A stretch of DNA of 6,820 nucleotides from Lachnospiraceae bacterium (GCA_009774155.1 VSNE01000146.1:1-6820); one strand, 5' to 3'; shown: positions 1-6,581, counted from the stretch's first letter. Translations and numbers: made by a program. The notes: generated by a model not told the origin, from the sequence alone.

Positions 1-1106
1 CCGTCATCCATAACCAGCATTTCAATGCCGTACTTTTTGGCGCTCCGGGCAATATCCAGAAGCTTTTCCGAATTAAAATCAAAATAAGTAGCTTCCCAGT
101 TATTGATAAGAACCGGACGTTTCTTATATTTATATACACTGCGTATCAGATGTCCCCGGTAAAAATCATGCAGATTTCTCGTCATTTTTCCAAGTCCCTC
201 GGAAGAATAGGCAAGCACTGCCTCCGGTGCCTGGAAAACCTCTCCCGGCTTCAGATTCCAGCAGAAACCGTCCCCGTGGATTCCCATAACCATCCTCACC
301 TGATCAAACTGGTTCAGTTCCGCCTGCGCGATAAAATTTCCCGAATAAACGAAATTCATCGCATACACTTCTCCGGTTTCCTGCGTAGTATCCGGCGTCA
401 CCAATGCTATAAAAGGATGTTCCTGATGGCCGGATTCTCCTCTTACAGAAGAGACGAGCTGTTTTCCATACCGGATACGCCCCCTCTGAATATGCCTCTC
501 CCTGGCCCAGCTTCCTGTCAGCGTAAGCATCTCGTACTCCCGGTTGTCCATATCCAGACAGGCGCTGTACACCTTCTCCAGACGGAGACTTTGATTTCCT
601 GCGTTTTCAACCCGGACGCTTCTGGTAATAATATCACAGGCCGCAAACACAGAATAGGACAGAGTCACCCGCAGCTTCAGAATTTTATCCTCGCACAAAA
701 TTTCCAGAGTCTCCACCTCTTCCTCTGTTCCGAAGGAGGCAGGCAGTCCGGGAAGCCCCTGCTTCCCCTTTTGAATACGGCAGGACTCAAACAAAAGCTC
801 GCACCCGATGCTTCCTGATTCGTTCCTTACATCCAGGCAGCTTTCCCGGTAATCTCCGATTCCTCCGGTAGGATATTCTGACGGGAAGCGTTCCAGAAAG
901 GAAATCTTCTCCCTCTCGTTCACTGACGGGGTAAAGGGCAGCTCCTCTGTACGCAGAAGGTATCCTCCGCACATATTATGCAGACCTTTTCCATAATAAA
1001 CATGTCCCACATACCCTTCCGGGGTCAGTCCGATTAAATACGTGCTGTGCGCTGTATTCAACTGAAACATTTTCTTTTTTTCATCAAATCTGATTGCCAT
1101 ATTCAT
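1..1106 (-). CDS. Alpha-galactosidase, GH36 family (N-terminal half; cut by the left window edge)
   Basis: This should hydrolyse terminal alpha-1,6-galactosides such as melibiose and raffinose-type sugars in the cytoplasm; no signal peptide is seen. The frame is open with no stop for 368 residues, about half the usual 720-750. Residues 1 to about 300 fit the beta-sandwich domain that precedes the GH36 barrel. The family stretch TRNLHDFYRGHLIR is at 309-322, NNWEATYFDF begins at 335, and the open frame ends in MLVMDD. W337 and D367/D368 match the substrate-contacting Trp and Asp pair known in GH36 enzymes; the nucleophile and acid/base residues lie outside the window. The start is the first of two in-frame ATGs (1106 and 1100). 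AGGAG at 1116-1112 sits 5 nt before the first and 11 nt before the second, so 1106 is preferred. The gene is divergent from the MATE gene and has its own promoter. The family call is firm; the exact substrate is inferred. Confidence 0.93.
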   Translation of the reverse strand, partial: MNMAIRFDEKKKMFQLNTAHSTYLIGLTPEGYVGHVYYGKGLHNMCGGYLLRTEELPFTPSVNEREKISFLERFPSEYPTGGIGDYRESCLDVRNESGSIGCELLFESCRIQKGKQGLPGLPASFGTEEEVETLEILCEDKILKLRVTLSYSVFAACDIITRSVRVENAGNQSLRLEKVYSACLDMDNREYEMLTLTGSWARERHIQRGRIRYGKQLVSSVRGESGHQEHPFIALVTPDTTQETGEVYAMNFVYSGNFIAQAELNQFDQVRMVMGIHGDGFCWNLKPGEVFQAPEAVLAYSSEGLGKMTRNLHDFYRGHLIRSVYKYKKRPVLINNWEATYFDFNSEKLLDIARSAKKYGIEMLVMDD

Positions 1107-1181
1107 CAAGGCTCCTTTCAATACTTTTTACCGCGCTGATTTTACCCAAAACACTTTTTCTTAAAGTTAATTTTCAGCCTG

Positions 1182-1210
1182 ATCTTATTAAATTATCTGT
1201 TAAATGTCAA
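1182..1210 (-). promoter_or_regulatory. Sigma-A promoter for the alpha-galactosidase gene
   Basis: On the minus strand a perfect -35 box TTGACA (1210-1205) is followed after 17 bp by TAAGAT (1187-1182), which matches the -10 consensus at four of six positions including the key A and final T. Transcription would begin near 1175 and leave a leader of about 70 nt before the ATG at 1106. The region is AT-rich, as expected. I did not find a convincing CcpA cre site or other known operator around it. Confidence 0.6.
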
Positions 1211-1226
1211 CTTTATTTACAAAAAA

Positions 1227-1254
1227 TGCCTGTTTCTGTTTCCCGTGCAGGCAC
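1227..1254. repeat. Inverted repeat between the divergent promoters (possible operator)
   Basis: TGCCTG (1227-1232) and CAGGCA (1248-1253) form 6-bp arms around a 15-nt gap, and the right arm also forms a compact GTGC-AG-GCAC dyad at 1245-1254. The element lies 16 bp upstream of the minus-strand -35 box and about 27 bp upstream of the plus-strand -35 box, a position suited to a regulator acting on both genes. The arms are short, so chance is a real alternative. Confidence 0.3.
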
Positions 1255-1280
1255 AGATTAAAAAATCCCGTAAATCGCTC

Positions 1281-1309
1281 TTGACAAACCCAAAAACCAG
1301 TCTTATATT
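1281..1309 (+). promoter_or_regulatory. Sigma-A promoter for the MATE transporter gene
   Basis: TTGACA (1281-1286, six of six) is followed after exactly 17 bp by TATATT (1304-1309, five of six). Transcription should start near 1316, giving a leader of about 65 nt before the ATG at 1382. An 8-bp palindrome, AGATATCT (1316-1323), lies at the expected start of transcription; its meaning is unknown. This is the strongest promoter visible in the window. Confidence 0.75.
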
Positions 1310-1368
1310 AGCAAAAGATATCTAAAAAAAGCCAACGTAAAACATCATACAAAAACATGGTTCAAAAT

Positions 1369-1375
1369 GGAGGGG
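1369..1375 (+). promoter_or_regulatory. Ribosome binding site that decides the MATE start
   Basis: GGAGGGG lies 6-8 nt before the ATG at 1382. An in-frame ATG at 1367 overlaps this site and has no purine-rich stretch at a suitable distance upstream, so translation should begin at 1382 and not at 1367. Confidence 0.8.
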
Positions 1376-1381
1376 ACAAAG

Positions 1382-2752
1382 ATGTCCAAAAGATCCTATA
1401 AGATCGATATGTGCAATGGCCCTGTACTGCCCAAGGTCATTGCATTCAGTCTGCCTTTGATGCTGTCAGGCTGTCTGCAGCTTCTGTTCAATGCAGCCGA
1501 TGTCATCGTGGTCGGCCGGTTCGCCGGAAGTGAATCCCTGGCAGCAGTCGGCTCCACCAGTTCACTGACCAACCTTTTAATTAATCTTTTCATCGGACTT
1601 TCTATCGGAACCAACGTCATGGTAGGCCATACCCTGGGAAGCAACGACACAAAAGGAACCCGGGACAATGTACATACAGCCATAACCGTCAGCATGCTTT
1701 CAGGCATTGCTCTGATTGTGATCGGACTGCTTTTTACAAAACCGCTTCTGATCTGGATGGGCGCGCCGAGGGATGTTCTGAGCAAGGCTGCTCTCTATCT
1801 GAAAATTATCTTTATCGGAATGCCTGCAAATATGGTATATAATTTCGGAAGCGCCGTTCTGCGCGCCACCGGCGATACGAAGAGGCCGCTTTATTTTCTG
1901 TCGGCCGCAGGCGCCATCAATGTGGTTCTGAATTTATTTTTTGTCATCTGCCTGCACCTGGATGTGGCGGGAGTTGCACTGGCAACCATTATTTCCCAGT
2001 GCATCAGCGCGGTATTGATACTCATTTGTCTGTGCCGGATGGACGGCCCGTGCCGTCTGGATATCCGAAGGCTCTACATTCATCCCGGACGGCTGCGCAG
2101 AATGATGAAAATCGGACTGCCCGCCGGAATCCAAAGCTCCTTGTTTTCTTTTTCCAATGTACTGATTCAGTCCTCGATTAACTCCTTTGGATCTGTCGTC
2201 ATGGCAGGAAACAGCGCCGGAGCAAGTATTGAGCAATTTGTCTATATTTCCATGAACGCCGTCCACCAGGCAACCGTCAGCTTCACCAGCCAGAACAACG
2301 GAGCAGGAAAAGCGGAACGAATCAATCAGATTCTTTTCTCCTGCCTGGGACTGGTAACTGTTGTCGGGCTTCTTATGGGAATCGGAGTAAACCTTTTCTC
2401 CACGCCGCTTCTGTCCATTTATTCTTCCGATCCTGCAGTCATTGCAGCAGGAAAGGTAAGACTTTTATGGATCAGCGCTCCATACTTTCTGTGCGGTATT
2501 ATGGAGATTATTATGGGAATCATGCGGGGACTTGGATATGCCATTACCCCAATGATTGTCTCTCTGTCAGGCGCGTGCCTGTTCCGGGTCATCTGGATCG
2601 CAACCGCATTTGCATGGTTTCCCACCCAGGGCGTATTGCTTGTATCCTATCCTGTATCCTGGCTGCTGACGGCCGCCGCGCATGCAGCTACCTATTTGTA
2701 TGCAAGAAAACATCATCCGCTTTTCAGAAAAGCAAACGGACAGTCTGCTTAA
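1382..2752 (+). CDS. MATE family multidrug/metabolite efflux transporter
   Basis: This is a cytoplasmic-membrane antiporter of the MATE family, expected to export organic, often cationic, compounds using a Na+ or H+ gradient; the substrate cannot be read from sequence. The 456 residues are the normal family length and show about twelve hydrophobic segments: roughly 18-44, 52-78, 97-119, 136-158, 169-191, 195-218, 243-270, 282-303, 317-340, 360-383, 388-412 and 416-440. The two-half fold is visible as paired motifs: SLPLMLSG (23-30) against GLPAGIQSS (245-253), and VLRATGDTKRP (159-169) against IMRGLGYAITP (380-390). N37, D40 and the VVGRFAG stretch in the first helix region are typical. The start at 1382 is set by the ribosome binding site. 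The gene stands alone, with its own promoter and a terminator overlapping its end. No transporter regulator gene is adjacent. Confidence 0.93.
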   Translation: MSKRSYKIDMCNGPVLPKVIAFSLPLMLSGCLQLLFNAADVIVVGRFAGSESLAAVGSTSSLTNLLINLFIGLSIGTNVMVGHTLGSNDTKGTRDNVHTAITVSMLSGIALIVIGLLFTKPLLIWMGAPRDVLSKAALYLKIIFIGMPANMVYNFGSAVLRATGDTKRPLYFLSAAGAINVVLNLFFVICLHLDVAGVALATIISQCISAVLILICLCRMDGPCRLDIRRLYIHPGRLRRMMKIGLPAGIQSSLFSFSNVLIQSSINSFGSVVMAGNSAGASIEQFVYISMNAVHQATVSFTSQNNGAGKAERINQILFSCLGLVTVVGLLMGIGVNLFSTPLLSIYSSDPAVIAAGKVRLLWISAPYFLCGIMEIIMGIMRGLGYAITPMIVSLSGACLFRVIWIATAFAWFPTQGVLLVSYPVSWLLTAAAHAATYLYARKHHPLFRKANGQSA

Positions 2753-2764
2753 AGACTGTCCGTT
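2735..2764. terminator. Bidirectional intrinsic terminator between convergent genes
   Basis: A perfect 12-bp stem (AACGGACAGTCT, 2735-2746, with AGACTGTCCGTT, 2753-2764) closes a 6-nt loop, GCTTAA. On the plus strand it is followed by a pyrimidine-rich CCTTCTCCTTT. On the minus strand it is followed by TTGCTTTTCTG. It can therefore end both the MATE transcript and the phosphatase-nuclease-ATPase operon, whose last stop codon is at 2776-2774. The MATE stop codon TAA (2750-2752) lies inside the loop, so the left arm encodes the last residues of the transporter. Confidence 0.85.
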
Positions 2765-2773
2765 CCTTCTCCT

Positions 2774-4843
2774 TTATGTACGGCAGGTGAAATAAATCAT
2801 CTGTCTTTTTTCCGATAATGCTTCCAGTAATTCCATGGCTCTTTTATACTTCGCCGTATCCAGATTCACAAACGGATCATCCAGAATCAGGACCGGCTGC
2901 TCATTTTTATAAAGAGCGTCCACCACAGAAAGACGCTCGGCTATCTGAAAAAGATCCTGCCAGCCGGCGCTGAAATAATCCAGATCCCGAGAGGCACCTG
3001 CCTCCCGAATCTTCAGCTTCAGCTTTACATCCATAGACGGCTCCTGTCCGTAATCCGGTTCCAAAAGCTTCAGATAATATAAAAGCCCCTGCTGCAGCTC
3101 CTTCAGATAACGGACGGAAAACTGTTCTCTGGCCGCCTTTAAATATTTTAATGTCTTTTCCAGAAGCCCGTGTTCTTTCACTGCGGCCTCCAGCTCCCCG
3201 GCAGTCCGTTCCTCTTCCTCCTCCAGCTCCGGAATCTGCTCCGCTTTTTCTTCCAGCGCCTTCATCTGATTATGAAGATCCCTCTGTTCCTTAAGAAGCT
3301 CCTCCCGAAGCTTCCTCTTCCGCTCCAGCTTCCACTGCGCCTCTGAAACCTCTTCCTCCGGTTCCTGCAGATTCAGAAAAGCCGTAAGCTCCTCCTCCGA
3401 AAATCCTTGTCTGAACTGAAGCCATGCTTCTCTGCTTCTCTGGGCTTCTCTGCGGCTGGCCTCATAGGCTTGCTTCCTCATTCCGTATTCCTGACTTCTC
3501 TGCCGTTCCAGCTTCCAGCAGGATTCCAGCTTCTGGGCATCCGTCCCCCCCGGCACATGCAGGAAACGGCAGATCCGGCTTTCCAGTCTTTCCCGTTTTT
3601 CAAGAAAAGTATCGTATATATCCTCCGCATCCTGCAGCTCCTGCGACGCAGAAGCAAGCTCCTCTTCCAGGACTTTGACCTGTGCCTGTACCTGATGCCT
3701 TCTGCGTATTTCCAAAAAAGCCGCCAGAGCCCCCGCTGTCAGAAGCAATACTCCCGGCACAAACCATCTCAGGAAAACTGCCAGCGCCCCGGCCGCCGCC
3801 AGAAAGCCTGCCAAAATGCAGATGCCCATATGAAGCCCCGGCTGTTCTTCTATCTCCGCCTCAAGCATTTTCATATGCTCCTCTGCCTGCCGTACCTCCG
3901 CCTTTGCTGCTTCCTCCTGTACACGGAGCGTATCTGTCTGGTAAATCATCTCCCGGCACCGATCCAACTCTTTCTCACCCGCAGGCGCGCTTGTATATTC
4001 CCCAAGCGCAGCCGCAGCCTGCCTTAACTGTTCCTCTTTTTCCAGCGCCTGACCTTTTAATAAATCATGCTGCGCTTTTTTCGCGGATTTTTCACCGTAT
4101 TCCTGAGCATTTTTTATCTGAGCCTCCAGAGTCCGGATATCCGCAAGCAGCTCCTGTTCCTTCTGTTCTCCGGACGCTATCCGTTCCTTCCAATCCCGGG
4201 CTGCCTTTTCCTGATTCCTGCAGTCCTGAAGCGTCTCCCGAATCCCCCGAAGCTCTTCCTCCAGCTTTCCAATCTGCCCCCGGTTGCCGAGCTTACGATA
4301 ATATTTCATCCGGTTTTCCAGGGAAGCAGCCGCTCTCTCATAGTTCTGCATATCTGCGGCGTCTTCCTCCACATGGGTAAGCGCCGCGTTCAGGCTGTCA
4401 TTGATCCCTGCTGCAACATCGTGCTGTGCAAAAAAGCCGCTCCTCTCAAAGGCCGCCTTATCCAGATGGAAAAGCTCTTCTCCCAGACATTTCGGATAAT
4501 CTCCGCTCTCAAGTCCTGTACTCAAATCATAGAGTGCAAACGTGTCCTCCTTATCCTTCGCCCCAAAGCTGCGCTCCACCCGGTATGCCTTTTTCCCTGT
4601 CCGGAATTCCAGGCTTCCTCCGAACAGGCCGCCCTGCCAGGGCATATACCTCTTCCGCTCATTTTCCTTCAGAGAGCGTTTTGTCGTATAATCCAGACCA
4701 TAAAACATCGCTTTGATAAATGCAGCCAATGTGGATTTCCCCCATCCATTGTCTGCGCGGACCGTATTCAGCCCGTCCTGCAGCTCCATGTCAAAATCAT
4801 GCAGCTTTCCGAAATTTTCAATATGTATCTTCTGAATCCGCAT
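2774..4843 (-). CDS. YhaN/SbcC-type AAA (ABC/SMC-like) coiled-coil ATPase with a transmembrane hairpin
   Basis: This is the probable ATPase partner of the adjacent Mre11-like nuclease, in a DNA-end-processing complex of SbcCD/Rad50-Mre11 type. In the 689 residues the order is: N-terminal half-domain starting MRIQKIHIENFGKL, with Walker A ADNGWGKST (30-38); acidic/basic coiled coil (about 160-335); two closely spaced hydrophobic helices (about 338-359 and 361-378); returning coiled coil (about 385-580); and C-terminal half-domain with signature YFSAGWQD (623-630), Walker B VLILDDPF (651-658), D-loop VNLD and a final YFTCRT. There is no CxxC zinc hook; the membrane hairpin sits where the hook would be, as I recall for B. 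subtilis YhaN. The protein is shorter than YhaN or SbcC (about 950-1100 residues). ATG 4843 has GGAGG 6 nt upstream and lies 1 nt past the nuclease stop; a longer in-frame start at 4876 would overlap that gene. Oddities are Ala for the first Walker A Gly and Arg where the switch His is expected. Nuclease partnership is inferred from context. Confidence 0.88.
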   Translation of the reverse strand: MRIQKIHIENFGKLHDFDMELQDGLNTVRADNGWGKSTLAAFIKAMFYGLDYTTKRSLKENERKRYMPWQGGLFGGSLEFRTGKKAYRVERSFGAKDKEDTFALYDLSTGLESGDYPKCLGEELFHLDKAAFERSGFFAQHDVAAGINDSLNAALTHVEEDAADMQNYERAAASLENRMKYYRKLGNRGQIGKLEEELRGIRETLQDCRNQEKAARDWKERIASGEQKEQELLADIRTLEAQIKNAQEYGEKSAKKAQHDLLKGQALEKEEQLRQAAAALGEYTSAPAGEKELDRCREMIYQTDTLRVQEEAAKAEVRQAEEHMKMLEAEIEEQPGLHMGICILAGFLAAAGALAVFLRWFVPGVLLLTAGALAAFLEIRRRHQVQAQVKVLEEELASASQELQDAEDIYDTFLEKRERLESRICRFLHVPGGTDAQKLESCWKLERQRSQEYGMRKQAYEASRREAQRSREAWLQFRQGFSEEELTAFLNLQEPEEEVSEAQWKLERKRKLREELLKEQRDLHNQMKALEEKAEQIPELEEEEERTAGELEAAVKEHGLLEKTLKYLKAAREQFSVRYLKELQQGLLYYLKLLEPDYGQEPSMDVKLKLKIREAGASRDLDYFSAGWQDLFQIAERLSVVDALYKNEQPVLILDDPFVNLDTAKYKRAMELLEALSEKRQMIYFTCRT

Positions 4844-4844
4844 C

Positions 4845-5918
4845 CTATTCCTCCCCTGCCAAGGCCCGGATGCCAAGTCTTAGTATCTGTTCTTTCTCTT
4901 CCTTCGGCAGCCGGGCTGCCAGTACCAGACGGACAAATTCCCCCTTCAGAGAAATATCGTACCGGTAGTCCTCCGGACAGACGGCAAGCCTCGTTTCGTC
5001 CTTCACTCTCAGGAAATAGTAATCGTCCTCCAGCCATTTTTCAATCCAGACCGTATCCTTCTCCGCTTCCGGGGACACTTCCCCTGTCAGAACAATTTTC
5101 ACCATATCCTTCCGGGGGATTTCTTCAACTGCTTCCTGTATCTTTCTCTGTATCTCCTCCTGTATCATCAGGCCGGAAATATCGACCGCAATCTCGTGGA
5201 GTATACGCCCTGCAAACGGCACGAATGTACTCTTTACTTTACCGTCCTGAGCCTCCAGAAGCACATATCCCTTTTCCCCGCACTCGTCAAAGCCGCGTCC
5301 CTCCAGACAGCCGCAGTAGCTCCACACGCCCCGGTCATCCAGCCTTTCCCGGCGAAAGCTGTGTATATGTCCAAGCGCCAGATAATCAATATTCCGGTTC
5401 CGGAGCTTTCTGAGAGAAAATCCTCCTCTCTCTTCCTTTCCTCCATATTCGGCCGCCATTCCATGAAGCATGACAATATTGATTCCGGATATATCCAGAA
5501 ACAAACGATCCAGAATCCGGTCCGCAGTCTGATCCGAAAGCTCCGCCCCGGTAATGGACACCTCCCCCTGCTTGTAGGTAGTCCAGCCAGGGCCAAATGT
5601 TTTCAGATTTTCCGGAAGCTCTTCCAGATCATTCAGAAAGCCGTTCTGATCATGATTTCCCTGAAGATAGTAAAAAGTAATCTGCGGATGCTGCAAAATC
5701 GCATCCAGCACACAGTTCCTGGCCCGTGCGGATATTGTCTTTGCATCAAAAACATCTCCGCAGAGCAGTATGGCATCCACGCTTTCTTCTGATGCCTGCT
5801 CCACCATTCTTGTAAATGTCCGCAAAATCTCGAGGCGCCGTTCCTTGGCCTTCTCCCTGGGAAGGCTGGATTCCATCCTGGCATCCAGATGAAGATCCGC
5901 GCAATGTATCAGCTTCAA
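4845..5918 (-). CDS. SbcD/Mre11/YhaO-type metallophosphoesterase (DNA exonuclease subunit D)
   Basis: This is a two-metal phosphoesterase of the Mre11/SbcD class, which in known complexes cuts DNA ends and hairpins together with a Rad50/SbcC ATPase. All metal-binding motifs are present in the 357 residues: DLH (D8, H10), GDVFD (G54, D55), GNHD (87-90, with N88 as ligand and H89 as catalytic His), H152 in MLHG, and GHIH (H184, H186). It is slightly shorter than E. coli SbcD or B. subtilis YhaO (about 400), and the C-terminal part (about 225-357) is the variable capping and ATPase-contact region. The start is TTG, 7 nt after GGAGG; the next in-frame ATG is codon 15 and would delete the DLH motif. 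The TTG overlaps the phosphatase stop (TTGA) and the gene ends 1 nt before the ATPase ATG, so translation is probably coupled on both sides. The family is firm; the DNA substrate is inferred. Confidence 0.93.
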   Translation of the reverse strand: MKLIHCADLHLDARMESSLPREKAKERRLEILRTFTRMVEQASEESVDAILLCGDVFDAKTISARARNCVLDAILQHPQITFYYLQGNHDQNGFLNDLEELPENLKTFGPGWTTYKQGEVSITGAELSDQTADRILDRLFLDISGINIVMLHGMAAEYGGKEERGGFSLRKLRNRNIDYLALGHIHSFRRERLDDRGVWSYCGCLEGRGFDECGEKGYVLLEAQDGKVKSTFVPFAGRILHEIAVDISGLMIQEEIQRKIQEAVEEIPRKDMVKIVLTGEVSPEAEKDTVWIEKWLEDDYYFLRVKDETRLAVCPEDYRYDISLKGEFVRLVLAARLPKEEKEQILRLGIRALAGEE

Positions 5919-6379
5919 GCCATATCCTCCTTCAGGATATGAGCGAACAGCGCTTCACATCCCTCCACAATATCCTCATAGGTTACATCAAAATTTCCCG
6001 TATACCATGGGTCTGCAATATCTCTGGGATTGTTTCCAAAATCCAGCAGACGGCAGATCTTCCCCTGCGGATCTTCCCCGACAATTCGTTTCATATTCCG
6101 GATGTTCCAGGAATCCATGCCGAGAAGATAGTCATATTTCTCATAGTCCGAACGCTTCATCTGTACGGCGCGGTGATCCCCGCAGTAAACTCCCATCTCA
6201 TGCAGCTTCCCCCGCGTTCCCCTGTGCACGCCGTTTCCAATCTCCTCTGTGCTGGTAGCGGCGGAATGAATATAAAAACAGTCTGAAAGCCCACTCTTTT
6301 CCACTATGTCCTTCATCACATACTCTGCCATGGGGGAACGGCAGATATTGCCGTGGCAGACAAAAAGTATCTTAATCAT
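5915..6379 (-). CDS. Low-molecular-weight protein-tyrosine phosphatase
   Basis: This is a cytoplasmic cysteine phosphatase that removes phosphate from phosphotyrosine in proteins through a Cys-phosphate intermediate. The 154 residues are normal for the family. The P-loop CHGNICRS (8-15) gives nucleophile C8 and phosphate-binding R14, and DPWYTG (123-128) gives general acid D123. SAATS (39-43) is another familiar stretch. I12 in the P-loop favours tyrosine specificity; the related arginine phosphatase YwlE has Thr at that position, so an arginine phosphatase is less likely. The ATG at 6379 follows AGGAGG (6395-6390) with a 10-nt gap. It is the first gene of the operon and its TGA overlaps the TTG of the nuclease gene by 4 nt. 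No tyrosine kinase gene is in the window, so its protein target is unknown. A link with DNA processing is suggested only by the operon. Confidence 0.93.
   Translation of the reverse strand: MIKILFVCHGNICRSPMAEYVMKDIVEKSGLSDCFYIHSAATSTEEIGNGVHRGTRGKLHEMGVYCGDHRAVQMKRSDYEKYDYLLGMDSWNIRNMKRIVGEDPQGKICRLLDFGNNPRDIADPWYTGNFDVTYEDIVEGCEALFAHILKEDMA
5926..5930 (-). promoter_or_regulatory. Ribosome binding site supporting the TTG start of the nuclease gene
   Basis: GGAGG (5930-5926), inside the last codons of the phosphatase gene, is followed after 7 nt by TTG (5918-5916). The spacing is ideal and there is no ATG in the nuclease frame near it; the nearby ATG at 5923-5921 belongs to the phosphatase frame and is followed at once by GCT TGA. 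Confidence 0.8.
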
Positions 6380-6516
6380 AATAAAAATTCCTCCTGAAAT
6401 GCGTTGATTTGCTTATGTTTGGCACGTTTTGCGAGGTTTGTTTTTCTGATGAAAATTGTTAAAAAACACAGAGCAAGCAAAACGGGGTAAAATGCGACAG
6501 GTTGGAGCCGTGAAAC

Positions 6517-6554
6517 GTAGTAAAATTGTAGTAAGAATTGGGGGTTTTTACTAC
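6517..6554. repeat. Nested direct and inverted repeats (alternative hairpins)
   Basis: GTAGTAAAATT (6517-6527) is followed directly by a near-copy, GTAGTAAGAATT (6528-6539). Downstream, TTTTACTAC (6546-6554) can pair with GTAGTAAAA of the first copy (9 bp, 20-nt loop) or with GTAGTAA of the second (7 bp, 13-nt loop), so the two hairpins exclude each other. On the minus strand the shorter hairpin is followed by AATTTT, so it could be a weak terminator for the zinc-ribbon gene, but the stem is AT-rich and the T-run short. Confidence 0.55.
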
Positions 6555-6581
6555 TCTACTGTTTTGATAAACTCATATCAA
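6553..6581 (-). promoter_or_regulatory. Candidate promoter for the phosphatase-nuclease-ATPase operon
   Basis: On the minus strand TTGATA (6581-6576, five of six) and TAGAGT (6558-6553, four of six) are separated by 17 bp. Transcription would start near 6546, leaving a long leader of about 165 nt. The match is only moderate, and a start nearer the gene, or readthrough from the zinc-ribbon gene, cannot be excluded. Confidence 0.3.

Noticed and set aside
150..818. A 222-codon open frame on the plus strand opposite the alpha-galactosidase
   Set aside because: The minus strand has a continuous, clearly recognisable GH36 frame here; the plus-strand frame has no recognisable domain or ribosome binding site.
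1367..1381. An upstream in-frame ATG adding five residues to the MATE protein
   Set aside because: The ATG overlaps the GGAGGGG site that serves the ATG at 1382 and has no suitable site of its own.
1107..1381. A CcpA catabolite-repression site near the alpha-galactosidase promoter
   Set aside because: I checked the CG dinucleotides on both strands against the cre pattern and none gave a credible match.
4844..4876. An 11-residue N-terminal extension of the SbcC-like ATPase
   Set aside because: It would overlap the nuclease C-terminus. The protein family begins at MRIQKIHIENFG, and GGAGG is correctly placed for ATG 4843.
4067..5413. A 448-codon open frame on the plus strand opposite the nuclease and ATPase genes
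   Set aside because: It is antisense to two genes with complete motif sets, is rich in Pro, Ser and Leu as expected from reversed Glu/Lys/Arg-rich coiled-coil codons, and shows no family motif or supporting context.
2774..6379. A new anti-phage system made of phosphatase, nuclease and ATPase
   Set aside because: Nuclease-ATPase pairs of this kind are ordinary core DNA-repair genes (SbcCD, YhaO-YhaN). Nothing in the window shows a defence island around them, so a defence role is not supported.
6449..6490. A 13-residue basic peptide (MKIVKKHRASKTG) on the plus strand in the leader
   Set aside because: It has no convincing ribosome binding site or promoter, and a frame this short is expected by chance.
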